Positions 11,756 to 22,900 of a stretch of DNA of 64,000 bases are shown here, one piece after another. The notes below the pieces were generated by a model. That model had not been told where the DNA came from and made no database searches. It saw nothing but the letters and a program-made list of their open reading frames with translations. Source of the DNA: Artemisia argyi (lineage: Eukaryota > Streptophyta > Magnoliopsida > Asterales > Asteraceae); the NCBI GenBank assembly GCA_030686995.1, contig CM060680.1, positions 81,768,060 to 81,832,059 on the forward strand, read 5' to 3'. Numbering within the stretch: position 1 is the stretch's first letter; each line of letters begins with the position of its first letter. The position numbers were made by a program, and so were the translations under genes.

Positions 11756-12179
11756 GTATCAACTCCAAAGCTCTACTTCAATAAATGTTATATATATAAT
11801 ATGTACACTCGTTTCGTTTCCAAATTCTTTTATAGTCATCCCAATATGTTTATCCATTGAGGTTCAAAGTCTAGTCTCTAGTCAGACCTCCAAGTCGTCT
11901 TACCATAAGATCACTATAGAATTGCGACGTGGGTTATTGCAAACCTCAAAAAAGTTTTACAATCCCCCAATGCAATGTACCTAACCGTTGTAGTGTAGTA
12001 TATGCAACACATGGGGGATTGATCGTTCTCTAGAGGAATAGTATATGTGAAGGCTGAAGTGTATGTCTAGATAGGTGATTCGTTGTGTTTTTGTGCAAAA
12101 CAATTTATCAAAATATCAACAAACGTGATGTCAATGTTATCGTGAGACAACAAGACGTGGAGAATTGCAAGTAAACCTT
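11756..12179. other. Unassigned AT-rich stretch
   Basis: I find no gene, terminal repeat or RNA box. A tract ACATGGGGGATTGATCG at about 12009-12025 resembles a polypurine tract next to an LTR end, but no LTR boundary could be matched. Confidence 0.3.
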
Positions 12180-13719
12180 TTAGGAAAAAGATTACCTCGT
12201 AAGCTCGTGAAAGTGATATTTGTTTGTGAGACCGAGAAGTGATTTCCCGGGTCGTGTCGCAACGAGGTGTGAATGGAAAGTTTTGTTAAAAGATCGAGAT
12301 TAAAACCTTGTATGTTTGGTTGTGAAAGATTATTTGGTTTTGTGATACGTTAAATTAACGGAAATTAAGAATTAACGAACGAAAATTGAAATAAACGCAA
12401 CCTAAATGGGAAAATGAACAAGGCAAGGCTCGGGAATACTTAAAATTACCTAAAAAACTACGGGAAACATAATAAGGAATTCGGGAAACCCTAAAACGTA
12501 AGATAAACTAAAAACGTAAAAGTTATTTAAATAAAACGCGAGTGCGCAAATTAAAACGTGAATTTAAAGTTACACTAGTCCTACGGGGTTCAAATTAGTT
12601 TTCCTACGTACTAAACGACAAAAGAAAATTTTGTAAAAAAGAAAATTAATTTTTTAACAAAAATTCTATTTATTATGAATTAAATTATATTTTAATTAAA
12701 TTAAATTGAAATAAATATTAAATTAACCTTGAAAAATCCAAAACTTTTTTGGAAATTAGTTTACACTAATACTAACTTAAGAAAATTACTTGATCAGAAA
12801 AAGCTCTTACAAATAAGTTGTAATAAGCTCAAAACAGTTTAATAAGCTAATAAGGTGTAAATGAAAAAGTTATTATAAGAGATTTGATAGAACAAAACAA
12901 ATGACAAAAGACCCTAGGGCGCAGTTGGTTATGTGTGGTGTGTTGTGTATGCTTGGGGTGCAGGAGGTCAGGGGTTCGAATCCCACCTCTTGCACTTTTT
13001 GATTTTTTTTTTTCCAATTTTCTTTTTACTCAAACACTTAGAAACTCAGACAACTTATATGAAACAATTTTTTGCAAAACAGAAACTTAAACAAATTTCA
13101 ATCCAATTTCAAAGATCAAATCAGATTCAAAATTGAAACTTTGCTTTGTTCAATTTTTTTTTCTTTACCACCACACAAATAAGGCAAAAGCTTAGATAAG
13201 CTTTATCAAACAAAACAACAACAACAATTATAACAACACAACACAGCAGCAACAACAAGCAAGAATCAACACAGATTACAACAACAAGAACAACTAAAGC
13301 AGTAGCAGCAGTGAAAAGGAGGCCAAAAGAAAGGGCAAATAAGCATTCTAAATAAGCAAACTAAGGGGAACAAAAAGCATGAACCTAAATACCACCTAGG
13401 AGGGTACTTAAAATAACAAAGATCAAAGGAATTAGACCAGAAATGAGCATTCCATGCTCAATTCCATTCTCTCAAAAATCTGGGTGCAGGGGATGATCAG
13501 GCCACTTTAAACACTTGCATAAGTTCCAAAAAAAAAAATCTAAAAATTAAGATAATCACTGATTCCTGTAACTAAGCTGGTATACTTTAACCATAATAAA
13601 TTTCAAATCCTAATTCTAAATACTAAATTCCTGAAAAATCATGCAAGTTTGGGATTTCTTGCTAAGACTATGTATTTTGACTTTTTCAATTTTTGTCCAG
13701 GTTGAATTTAATGAACTAT
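12180..13719 (-). mobile_element. Decayed antisense gypsy-type LTR relic
   Basis: Read on the minus strand, 12205-12290 contains CACACCTCGTTGCGACACGA followed by CCCGGGAAA, close to CACACCTCGTCGGGACATAA and CCCGGGGAAA at 23262-23298 beside the PBS of the gypsy-like element. The minus-strand text at 12500-12600 (GCGTTTTATTT, TAACTTTAAAT, ACGTTTTTAG) also resembles 23045-23125. I infer an old relative of that LTR in opposite orientation. The boundaries are uncertain and no ORF survives. Confidence 0.5.
12914..12993 (+). other. tRNA-derived (SINE-like) block with box A and box B
   Basis: TAGGGCGCAGTTGGTTATG resembles an internal box A, and GGGGTTCGAATCCCACC, about 60 bp on, contains a perfect box B (GGTTCGAATCC). 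A T-run follows at 13000-13012. A full cloverleaf cannot be drawn because the acceptor stem does not pair well, so this is tRNA-like and not a tRNA gene. A short ORF across it (12933-13136) is not believed. Confidence 0.5.
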
Positions 13720-14257
13720 TGTTGGATCGATATACTCTAACCAAACTACTTTGTAGCTTGTAAGGGTTTAATAATATTAAGTAAACTCAACACTATTAAT
13801 ATTGAAACATTGTTTGACTTTGTAAAGTATGCGGAATCTACTAACACAAAGCTTAAGAAGAACTTTTATATTAAACTAAACTTGAATCTGCTTTGTTACA
13901 CAGATTCACTAACAATCCCTAACTAATATCGACTTTATAAACTCTAAGACTCTTAGAACTTCGACTAATACCTCTTAAGGCTCCTTATATAGATAACCTT
14001 AAGTCGGTTTACATCATCTACTTGAATGACAAGTAATTATCCCTAACTAATTCTAGAATATTTTTACAATATTACATAATAATCCTCTAATCAATATTGC
14101 AACTAAGTCCTTATACACTTCGAAGTACTTTGAATTATCTTCAATAAGCAGCAGTACTTTGATTTTGATCTTCAAGCAGCACCTTGAGCTTTGAGCAGCA
14201 CTTTGACACAACAGTACTTTGAATTACAGAAGTACCTTGAACTTTAATATCCCAACA
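13720..14257 (-). repeat. 3' LTR of the SIRE-like Copia element, 538 bp
   Basis: In element sense the LTR starts TGTTGGGATATTAAAG (complement of 14257 downward) and ends CGATCCAACA at 13720, with TGTTGG/CCAACA tips. A TATA box, TATATAAG, is the complement of 13984-13991. The U3 part (right half in plus coordinates) holds AGTACTTT or its variant AGTACCTT at about 14123, 14153, 14213 and 14230. ACTAT (13715-13719) is the candidate target duplication but cannot be checked without the other LTR. Confidence 0.85.
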
Positions 14258-14272
14258 ATCCTCCCCTAACTT
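14258..14272 (-). other. Polypurine tract of the SIRE-like element
   Basis: In element sense GTTAGGGGAGGAT directly precedes the LTR start TGTTGGG. This is the expected plus-strand primer site. Confidence 0.75.
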
Positions 14273-14539
14273 GAACTCCACTTGCTTGATTTCAAGTTTC
14301 TTTGTTATCTTTGATCTTCAAAATCTTTAATCATTCAGAAAGATTGTTTCTTTATCTCCTTTTTTTTATCTATCATGTGTCAAAGTACTCTTTATCAGCA
14401 TCAGTTGATATCTTCTCTGCAATAAACCTCCACAGCTACTCAGTAACATTTTGGTTCAATAGTCATCAAATCTTTTAAAGTATCATACTATTCTCATCAT
14501 TCCAGGTGTGTAAACTCCTGTGAGAGGTGAATCATTAAA

Positions 14540-14965
14540 AATTAATGGATTTTGATGTCTCTTTACCAAAGCCATTAACTCTGGAGTAGCCAATGTTTAG
14601 GTTAGAACAACCATGGTACATTGATAACCATATGATTTTTAGCAAATCATCAGCTATCAACGGATTTGAGTAGTCTTTACCAATAGCCGTTTGCTTTTGG
14701 ACTAGTTAGTTCTTTGATCTCAACCATGGTGAACTAATTACCATAAATGGATTTTCCACAGCCTTTACCACAAGCCATTTTTCCTTGTGGGCTAGCCAAC
14801 TCTTCACTTTTACAAATATGGTGAGTTGAAAACCATACAATTTTTAGTAAATTGTCAACTAAAAACGGATTTGATTATCACATCAGAGCCGTAACCTCAT
14901 GATGAGTCAAACTCTTTATTGTCTGTTAAACATGGTGAGTTGATTACCATTTGTTGTGCAGTATG
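14540..14965 (-). repeat. Degenerate ~100 bp tandem repeat module shared with the gypsy-like element
   Basis: Three to four diverged units alternate two types. One carries CTAGTCCAAAAGCAAACGGC and TTGGTAAAGA in element sense; the other carries GAGTTGGCTAGCCC and GTGGAAAA. The whole block is colinear with 37,741-38,160 in the gypsy-like element, in the same orientation relative to each element's transcription and at the same place (between the last ORF and the polypurine tract). One frame reads LVQKQTAIGKDYSNP, matching LVQKQTAFGKDKSNP in the other element. Confidence 0.8.
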
Positions 14966-15162
14966 AATACTAACACCATGCGTTTCTTTTCAAATCCTTT
15001 TATTGACTTTACTTTTAAACATCAAAAACTTTTTATTTTATTTTACAAAGGACTTATACTGGTTTTATGCAGCAAGCAGTACTTTGATAAAGTATTGTTT
15101 GTCTTGTAGTACTTTGAAAAATACTTATTATACAAAACAAATCATACCAGTATTTTGCAATA

Positions 15163-17996
15163 TTATTCTTCAGATTTAGTCCATCTGATAAATAGCTTAA
15201 TCACATCCAAAGCTACATCAGATTCATCTTCAAGTTCCATTCCATGATCCAACATTCTGAGCATTATTTCTCTTATCAATGGATATCTTCTCTCAGCAAG
15301 CATGTGAATCATGGTACCATCTTCCATCTCAAGTGAATGAACCCCTGATGACTCAAAGAATCTCCATCTAGTGATTTCCCAATTTTCTTGATCATTCCAC
15401 AGAAGATCAACACTTGTTTCTTCTGTTTCCCAGATGGTAATTAAATCTCCAAGCAAGATTAATCCCACTCCTGATGCTTCAATCTCTTCATAGTATGTCT
15501 GCACTTGCATATATAAGTCATATAAATCTTCTCTAGTAATAAAATGCAGAACATCTCATAACATGTTGAATACTGTGAAGCTTTCATCTTCTCTGTTGAA
15601 CATAAGATAATTCCCTTCTTTTGATTCAACCATAGAGAATGAGATAATCTTGGATTTCTTTCCAGAGTCTTCTGTCTTCTTATTCTCAAAATCAACTACT
15701 CTGAAATAGTTTCTCAGTTCATCAATTGTATCTTCATGTATCATCTTCAGTCTTTTTGACAATTGATCTTCTTGAACTGCTTTCTTTCTCTTCAATTTTC
15801 TTTGCTCAGCTTGTTCCTTCCTTATATCTTCTAACTTCTTATCTTTATCAGCATCCATGGGTACAAAACTTGCTACTTCTTTCCTGATAGACTCTTGTAC
15901 TTGTTCCCATAGTGCTTTCACTTCTGGATACCTTAATTTTTATAAATTCTTGTATCCTCTTCTTTTTAAGAAACTTATCATCAAGTTTCTTTCCTGAGCA
16001 GTTGTCATAGGCTTTCTTGTAATTGGCCTACTAACTTTTGCCAAATACTCTGCATCATACTCAGCTTGTTGCTTTCTAGCAACCTCAGCATCTTTTGCTA
16101 TAATAGTTTCTCTGATCTGTGCAAGAGTAAATTTCTTCTTTTTCTTCTTAATATCTTTCTGCTTCATGATCCCTTTCCCTTTATCTTTGGGATCTAACTC
16201 TTCAGATTCAGAAGTACTTTCAGAAACTTGTTGTGCAGGCCCAGAAATATGTATACCTCCTGCAGGTCTATTCAAATTGATCATAATCTGAGCAATTGTT
16301 TCATCATCACTTGCAGTATGCACCTTAGCTTCTTCTTGCTGCATGGGATTGGAAGGACTAGCTTCATCTTCAAAATTCTTTATTAATCCAGCTGTAGAAG
16401 TTCCAATTTCATCAACATTCATAGAAGCAGTACCTTGCAGACCAGTACTTTCAGCAAAAGTACTTTGAACATTATTTCCTTCTAAATCAATTTCTTCTAT
16501 GTCAGCATCATCCTCAATTTCAAGGTTAACTTGCTCTTTCTCATCACTTTTTCTTTCAGTACTGTCTTCAAAAGCAGTTTGTTGTTGAGCAATGTTTTCA
16601 CCTTCATCATTCTTTTTCTCTTCTTCAGGATAATTCCAAAGATGAGCATCTTTTGAATATTGAATCTCAGGATCATCTCTATCCAAATTATCATCTTGAT
16701 TCCTCCCCAATTTGATAGATGATGACCTCTTATGCTTCTTCTTGGATTTAGAAGTCTTCTTGGAAGATTTAGACTTTTGTTTCTGAGACTGTTTCTTTTC
16801 CTTCACATAAAGTCTAAAATTTTGAACAAGAGGCCAGACAAACTTCTTTAACCTTCTGAACTTCTTCCTTAAGCTCTTAATTTCTGCAGCTTGATCATCC
16901 ATAGTTTTCTTCATCCTCTCCAACTCTCTAGTCAAAGCATAATTATTTAAAGAACCTCCAACTCCCTCATCTCCTCCAGGTGTTTGAAGCCCACCTGTGG
17001 AAGTATAATCATTGGGAGAAGGTACTGTAGTATTCTCTGAAGCAGTACCTTTTGAAGAAGTACTTTGTGGAGAAGTACCTTTAGCAAAAACAGGTTTTTC
17101 CAAAGAAGCTGATACTGAGGGAGTTTTCTCACTTAAATCATCATGCTGAGGGGAAACAATAGGTGGTGTAGGTGTATGTACTGATACAGAATGCTCAAAA
17201 GTATCAGGTTGATCAACATCATTAGAATTAGCAGAACCACTATTGTCAATATCATCCCTAACAGCCTGTGCGACCTCTAACATGTAAGCATTGAGAGGTG
17301 TATTTTCACCAGAAAAATTAACTCCCTTGTGAGACATAAAAGTAAACACTTTAGGTGGCATCCTAACAGTGGGTACATAATCCTGAGGTTTTTGTATCCC
17401 ATCTAATGGATTTTCTAAGAGAAGTTGAATGAATCTAGGATACATCAGAAAAGGTGATCCAGCCTTAATATGTGTGAGCATACCCTCAAGAATCATGTAA
17501 GAAAAGTTGAAGGGTTGATTGGTAATAAGGCCAAAGAATGCAGAAGCTATAGCATGACCAAATTGATCCCAAGCAGTACTCTTTGGACTTAAGCAATGAA
17601 GTAAAACATGTATAAGAAACTTCCAATGAGGACTTACCATTGCTTTCTGAAAAGTGAGCCTGTCCAAAGGTCCTTCATACCTAATGTCTCTTAATGCATT
17701 CCAAATCTCTTGTTTAGAAAACAAAACAGAGCCTCCCTGATTGTTGCTTCTGTGACACGAATAGCTCTCCCAGCAACTGTAGCATGAATAACATCCTCCC
17801 CATCTTCAATCTCAGCCCTTGCAGTGGCCCAAAACTCCTGTATGCAAGGTCCAATAATCTCGGGGTTGACCAAGAGTGAGTAACAGATGGTGGTTCCGGT
17901 GAGAAAATCAATAATACCATGAAAATCAATGTTTCTTTGCGTTTTCTCAAGATTGGCAATCATGTTGTGTTTGTTGTGGGTTGGTCGGTGTGCCAT
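15163..17996 (-). pseudogene. Extra sense ORF of the SIRE-like element (ORF3, env-position)
   Basis: The ATG is the complement of 17994-17996, with the start context ATGGCACACC. The frame shifts by one near 17,712-17,730, then stays in one frame to 15,163 with in-frame stops at 15,940 and 15,556. The unbroken protein would be about 930 residues. The N-terminal ~250 residues are conserved-looking (ATVAGRAIRVTEATIREA, YEGPLDRLTFQKA, FLMYPRFIQLLL). A Ser/Thr/Glu-rich middle follows, with Lys-rich patches (KSKKKHKRSSS) and a coiled-coil-like stretch. The C-terminal ~250 residues include NYLMFNREDESFTVF, TREDLYDLY and MLAERRYPLIREIML. I recall similar proteins annotated widely in Tanacetum. In SIRE elements this position holds an env-like gene, but I see no clear signal peptide, transmembrane anchor or furin site, so I do not call it an envelope. 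Confidence 0.7.
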
Positions 17997-18564
17997 TGTG
18001 ATACGAATGTGAGAAAAGAGTGGTAAGCGTTGGTGGGTTTGTTGAATGAGAACGATGAATGATTATGAGCGTATAAATAAGAAAAAGATATGGGTTATAA
18101 AGGGATAATATACAAAAAAATCATGGTTAATAAATTATTTTACCGTTATTTTTGGAAGTGATATTCCCCATATCTTTCGAAAGTTTGTTACCCGCAAATT
18201 TGACCGTTGGAGCAGTATTCTGACACGTCAGCGTACCGTGCATATCACCAAGCAGTACCTTCCATAAAATATGGAGCAGTACTTTCAGTTGTAAACCCAA
18301 GCAGTACGTTGACGAAAGTACTTTCAACCAAAATATCTTGATGGTTGACTGTTTGACCAAAATATCTTTGAAAGTCAACCCGAGGTAATAAATACCTTTC
18401 CAAATTAATTCCCAAAGCTACCAAGGTAAGTAAAATTCAATGAACTTCATTTAATACCCTTATACCTTGCCTTGCCTATAAAAGGAACTATTACACCAAC
18501 ATACTTCATTCATCTCTTCTGTCTTCAACTCTTGCAACATATCACAAAAACCTTAGTTATAACC
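17997..18564. promoter_or_regulatory. Divergent promoter region between ORF3 (-) and the antisense ORF (+)
   Basis: This 568 bp gap separates two head-to-head ORFs. For the plus-strand ORF, TATAAAAG lies at 18477-18484, 80 bp before the ATG. For ORF3, TATTTATA (complement of 18072-18079) lies about 75-80 bp upstream of its ATG. Between them are four AGTAC-type motifs (about 18250, 18277, 18300, 18317), two copies of AAAATATCT (18330-18338, 18359-18367; identical to the plant evening element), TTGAC W-box cores at 18345 and 18353 plus an inverted one near 18375, and TGACACGTCA at 18221-18230. The two TATA boxes make a bidirectional promoter a reasonable inference; activity is unknown. Confidence 0.55.
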
Positions 18565-18906
18565 ATGAGTTACTTCCCTTTGATATACATATCTTCTGAC
18601 TCAGATGGTTCCACAGACTCAGAGATAAGCTACTATTCTGACTCTGACTTTGAGGATCCAGGATGGAGTGATTACTTTCCTCCTAATGTATCATCCTCAT
18701 CAATGAGTGTGGCAAACTCTACCATAACTGATGCAGCAAGCACTACCAATCCAAAGCCCAAAAAGAAAAAATTTGTCCCTGGTTCATCTCTGGCTAATGA
18801 ACTTCCACATGCTTTGACCCAAGCCCTGGAATCAGCAATACAGAACATGAAGTGGCCGGCTCCAAGAAAAGAGAAACCTCCCAAGCAAGTTCTTGGCCTG
18901 GCTTGC
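18565..18906 (+). pseudogene. Antisense ORF of the SIRE-like element, exon-like 5' piece (114 codons), split by a retrotransposon
   Basis: The chosen ATG at 18565 follows an 80 nt leader after TATAAAAG; an upstream in-frame ATG at 18472 lies before the TATA box. The protein opens with PLIYISSDSDGSTDSE, a hydrophobic core followed by Ser/Asp that matches a phospho-dependent SUMO-interacting motif. An acidic Ser-rich stretch follows, then PKPKKKKF (basic NLS-like) and a helical segment (ELPHALTQALESAIQ). After codon 114 the frame is broken by a gypsy-like insertion (18,907-42,582, duplication CTTGC). It resumes exactly in frame at 42,588. A small nuclear, SUMO-binding protein is an inference. 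It lies antisense to the host element's gag, pol and ORF3. Confidence 0.65.
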
Positions 18907-19079
18907 TGATGAGTGTGTAAATACTCATCATTTTTATCGTATTTGAACTGCCAAAACATCCAAAAGCACTCAGAAATGCATCAAAATACAGAAATTATTC
19001 CAGGAATTGTGTTTTATATGTTTTAGATGCAAAATGTTTAAAAACAAATGAAAAACGAATAAAGTTTGCATAATTGGCA

Positions 19080-19560
19080 GTTTCAGTCCCTCATGTTTCA
19101 TAAATTGACAAAACTAGTCCCTGAAGGTTTAAAATGAAAGAAAAGTCAACCCAAGTCCTTTGGAATTCAAAAATTGTCAAAATAAGTCCTTGGGTGAAAA
19201 GTTTGAGAAAATTAAACTTTTACCCCTCAAGTTTTAAAATTGGCAAATTTAGTCCTCGGGTATTTTAAAATTGAAAATTATCATATTTTACCCTTGTAAT
19301 ATTCATTTATGACATGTATGGTCCTTTTGATAACTTTTGGGAAATTACAGTTTCAACCCTTCTAGTTTCAGAAAATTGCATAAATGGTCCCGGGGGTTTA
19401 AAAATTGAAATTTAGCAACTTTGGTCCTTTGGTTATCACACATTGGCATGTTTAGTCCTTGAATATATTTTGTAAACTTGCTACAACAGGTCCCTATACT
19501 TTCAGTAAATTACAAATTTGGTCCTTGTGCAATTTCAAACCAAACGGGTCCATTATTATT
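19080..19560 (+). repeat. U3 array of degenerate ~30-40 bp repeats with (A/G)GTCC cores
   Basis: Cores occur at about 19086, 19115, 19155, 19187, 19251, 19320, 19387, 19424, 19455, 19490, 19519 and 19546, each followed by YT or CCT and separated by AAAATTG-rich spacers. The same array is present in the 3' LTR (about 38,370-38,840). It lies upstream of the TATA box. Confidence 0.65.
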
Positions 19561-19988
19561 TCCAAAACAACAATAAACCCAATCCACCCAAAACAAACCC
19601 ACTTCCCATCCCTTTTCCCTGGTCCATTACCCCAGCCCAACCAAAGCCCAGTCCACTCCCCCTTTGTTAATAAAACACACCCGGTCAACATAGTTTGACC
19701 ATCCTTCCCTCCTCACCCCGTGAACCCTACCCTGCTGCTACTTCTGCAACACCAAACACCATCATCACCTCTACCCTCCACTAACCCCTGCCACACTCAC
19801 CTTTCCTCCACAACACTCCAAACCTACACCCCCTGCTACAAGTTATCAGTCCCAAGTGGTAATACCCTTTTTCCCACCAAAACCCCAATTGAGGGTCAGG
19901 ATCAAATGTATTCATCCAAGGGTGTAGAATGAAGATGGGAAAGTACATGGAGCAGGAAAGAGATGGAACTCTAATTTATTATTGTTAG

Positions 19989-19997
19989 TATAAATAG
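19989..19997 (+). promoter_or_regulatory. TATA box of the gypsy-like LTR
   Basis: TATAAATAG in TTAGTATAAATAGGTC; the 3' LTR has the same sequence near 39,278. A start ~30 bp downstream would leave an R-U5 of about 3.2 kb, which is unusually long. Confidence 0.6.
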
Positions 19998-22900
19998 GTC
20001 AAGTGTAAGCCATAATTTGGCAGTAGTTAAAGTAGTGTAAAAGTAGTTTTAGTTTAAGTTTTAAAAAGTATTGTTAGCCTCAAAGAAATTTCAGTTGTAA
20101 TCTAATCTCTTTAAATTCAATGAAAGTCTAGATTTTCTTATTTCTTGTCACTGTAGCAACTGCTTATCTAGTTCTGCTTATTCCTGCTTATGAATTGTTA
20201 GTTTCTGCTTATTAGTGCTAGTTAACACTTATGAGGCTAGGTTGTAGATTTAAACTATTTATTATGCATCACTTATGAAATTGTGACTATTTGCTTAATA
20301 TTGGCTTATTCTAGTTAGCTCATTTAGAATGCTTATTTCTGATCTTCATTTGCTCATCAGGTTCTAAGTAGTTGAGTTTAAGTAATTAGAGCTCAAAACA
20401 TTGCCTAAACTTGTTTCTTTTCACAAAAAAATTGCAAACAGGTCACCTGCAGGGGTGTTTGGATGAACAAACTTGGCTAAGCTCTTGTGAATTTTAGTGT
20501 GTCAAATCAGTTAAGGATTCACTCTCAGGGTCAAGTTAGGGCAATCAAACTTTAAACATAGGTAGTTTTAGAGCAAAAGTCAAAATTTAGCTTTGATTCC
20601 TCATTCATGTATACCTGCTAGGATTTTAGAGTACATAATCTTCATATAGGTATAAAATATGTTAAGTTAGTTTGATTTAGTCTTAATATAACTTAGTATA
20701 GTTACATTAGTCATCTAGTATCTTTCAAAATTTGTTTTAGTCAAACTTTTAGATCTTTAAAAAAGTCAAAATAGTTTGTAACTGTCAAAATGGGACGAAA
20801 CACCAGATCTTGTGTAGGCTTAGATTTTGCTTGGGAATGATTAAATCTTGTTGTTCCATGTTCATTTGGTGTGTGTGAATCTGAATCAACAGAAAAATTT
20901 AACTTTTGAATTCATTTGCTTATCGAAATTTAGTTACAAAGTTACTCATTTGGTTGTTTGTTTCCCCTGCATCAAAGCTTTTTGCTTGACTGACCCGTTT
21001 TCCTCAAGTCATAACTAGTCCAATTTGTGAGGTTTCTGCTTGACATTTGCTGTATCGGGGAGGCCACAGTACTGGCTTGATGATTATGTAATTTGTTTGC
21101 ACTAAATTGCTCGTTTGCTTAGCTTATTTCTCCCACCAAAGTAACCCCCTAGCTGCTGTTCTGCTGCTACATCAGTTGCAGCCTTTCTTGTTGATTTTTT
21201 TTTGTTTTGCTTGTGATTGCTTGTTTAATTGTTACCATTAGATTATTTGTGTTACTTGTGATTGAGATCGTTTGTCCTTGGTTTATTCTAGCTTATATGA
21301 TCATTTGGCTAGCTCCTATATGTCAATATCTCACCATTTGAACTCATGTTCACAACTGATTCAGCAGCCATAAGCCATTCCCACCGCCCCTTAGTATAGT
21401 ATTTTTCATTGATTCATCTTTGTCCCTTTTGCTCTAGAAGTTGGTTTGCAAATAGTTTGACAGGGTGACTTCATGCTGCTATTTTTGTTGTAATTTTATG
21501 ATTTTTTTTGTTAGCTTATTAGGCCACCAAACTTGCCCCATCAGCCCACTACCCCATTTGCAGCCTTAGTACATCAGTTAGCTAGTTTGCTTGTTAGAAT
21601 TTTAGACACTGCTTATCCTCTGCTCCTTTGGTGCTTTTTAGGTATCCCTAGTTGCCATAAGCTTATACTCCACCTAGTTTAGTTTGTAGCAGCTCATTGG
21701 TTAGCTTTTTGGCTTTGAATTCCCCTTCTTAGCTTATTGCTCACTCTGCTGCTACTAAGCTTGTTTGATTCCTGTTTCTAGCTTGTTTTCACCTAAGTTT
21801 GCTTATGGTTGACTGCCTAAGCTTGTTTGTGAGCCGTGTTCCTTTAATTAGAGCTTGTGGACTAATCTGTAGCTTATGGCATAATCAAAATTTCTCATTT
21901 TAGCATTAAACCATTCTGCTGCTGTATATAAGCCCATTCTCTTTGGCTTATTGTTATCTACCCAGTGGACCCCACCCTCAGTATTTTGGATTTTTAGATA
22001 GCTTGTCAGTAGAGCTTTTGATATCTAGGCTTATTTTAAACTTTAGCTTATTTGCCCCTCGCTTATTTAAGCCCCCAAGTTACCCCCCAGTTGTTTGTTT
22101 CTGCTATTGGCTCAGTAAGATCTGAGCTTGTTTGGTTGTTGCTTTCCCTTGGTCCTAGTCTATGTAGTTGTTGTTTTAAGCTTATATATGCTCAATTGTG
22201 ATTGTGTTTGTATATGCTTGTTTGAGTTTTGTGCTTGTGATCAAATTGCTAGCTGCTACTCACTTTGGCTCATGAAACATCAACCATCACCACTGTTGGT
22301 GATTAAGCTCTCCACTGAGCTTATTGTTGTGATTTAAAATAGTTGTTTTCACAAAACTTGCACATTTTCAGTAGTAAAATAGTTTGGTGAAAGAAAAAAT
22401 CAAAAATATAATATTAGTGATAGCTTCTATTTATTAGGATTTATTTTTTTTTATATTTTCTTTTAGCTTATTAATAAGCACTTTTTCATTTTTATAATTT
22501 TCTTAGATTTCTTTTATGTTAAAGTAATTGTAGGAATTTTTTCAGATTTTTATCCTTTCATTTAGTATTTATTATAATTAATATTAGTTTAATAATAATT
22601 AAGTAATATTAGTTAATTAAATAGGTTTATTAATTTTTATTTAAAAACAGTACTTTTTTATATTTTTCCTAGGTTTTATATATCATAAAATAATTTTAGG
22701 AAATTTTTCATAATTTTCACTATTCATTTTCTATTTTTCTTAATTTTAATTAGTTTAAAGTAATTAATAAATAGTAATTAATTAATAATAAATAGAGAAT
22801 AAGTAAGAAAAATATGTTTCTAGTTTTAAAATTACTTTTATATTATTTTAGAATTTTTAGAATTAAATTTTCATTTTTTCTAGCTTAAATTCATAATTAG

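Noticed and set aside
12914..12993. A functional tRNA gene
   Set aside because: Box A and box B are present, but the acceptor stem does not pair and the D and anticodon arms cannot be drawn.
15163..17996. ORF3 as a genuine envelope protein
   Set aside because: No signal peptide, cleavage site or membrane anchor could be seen; only the position after pol is env-like.
19459..22337. Small ORFs in the gypsy-like LTR
   Set aside because: The same frames reappear in the 3' LTR only because the LTRs are duplicates; several are Pro/Ser-rich low-complexity frames broken by indels between copies.
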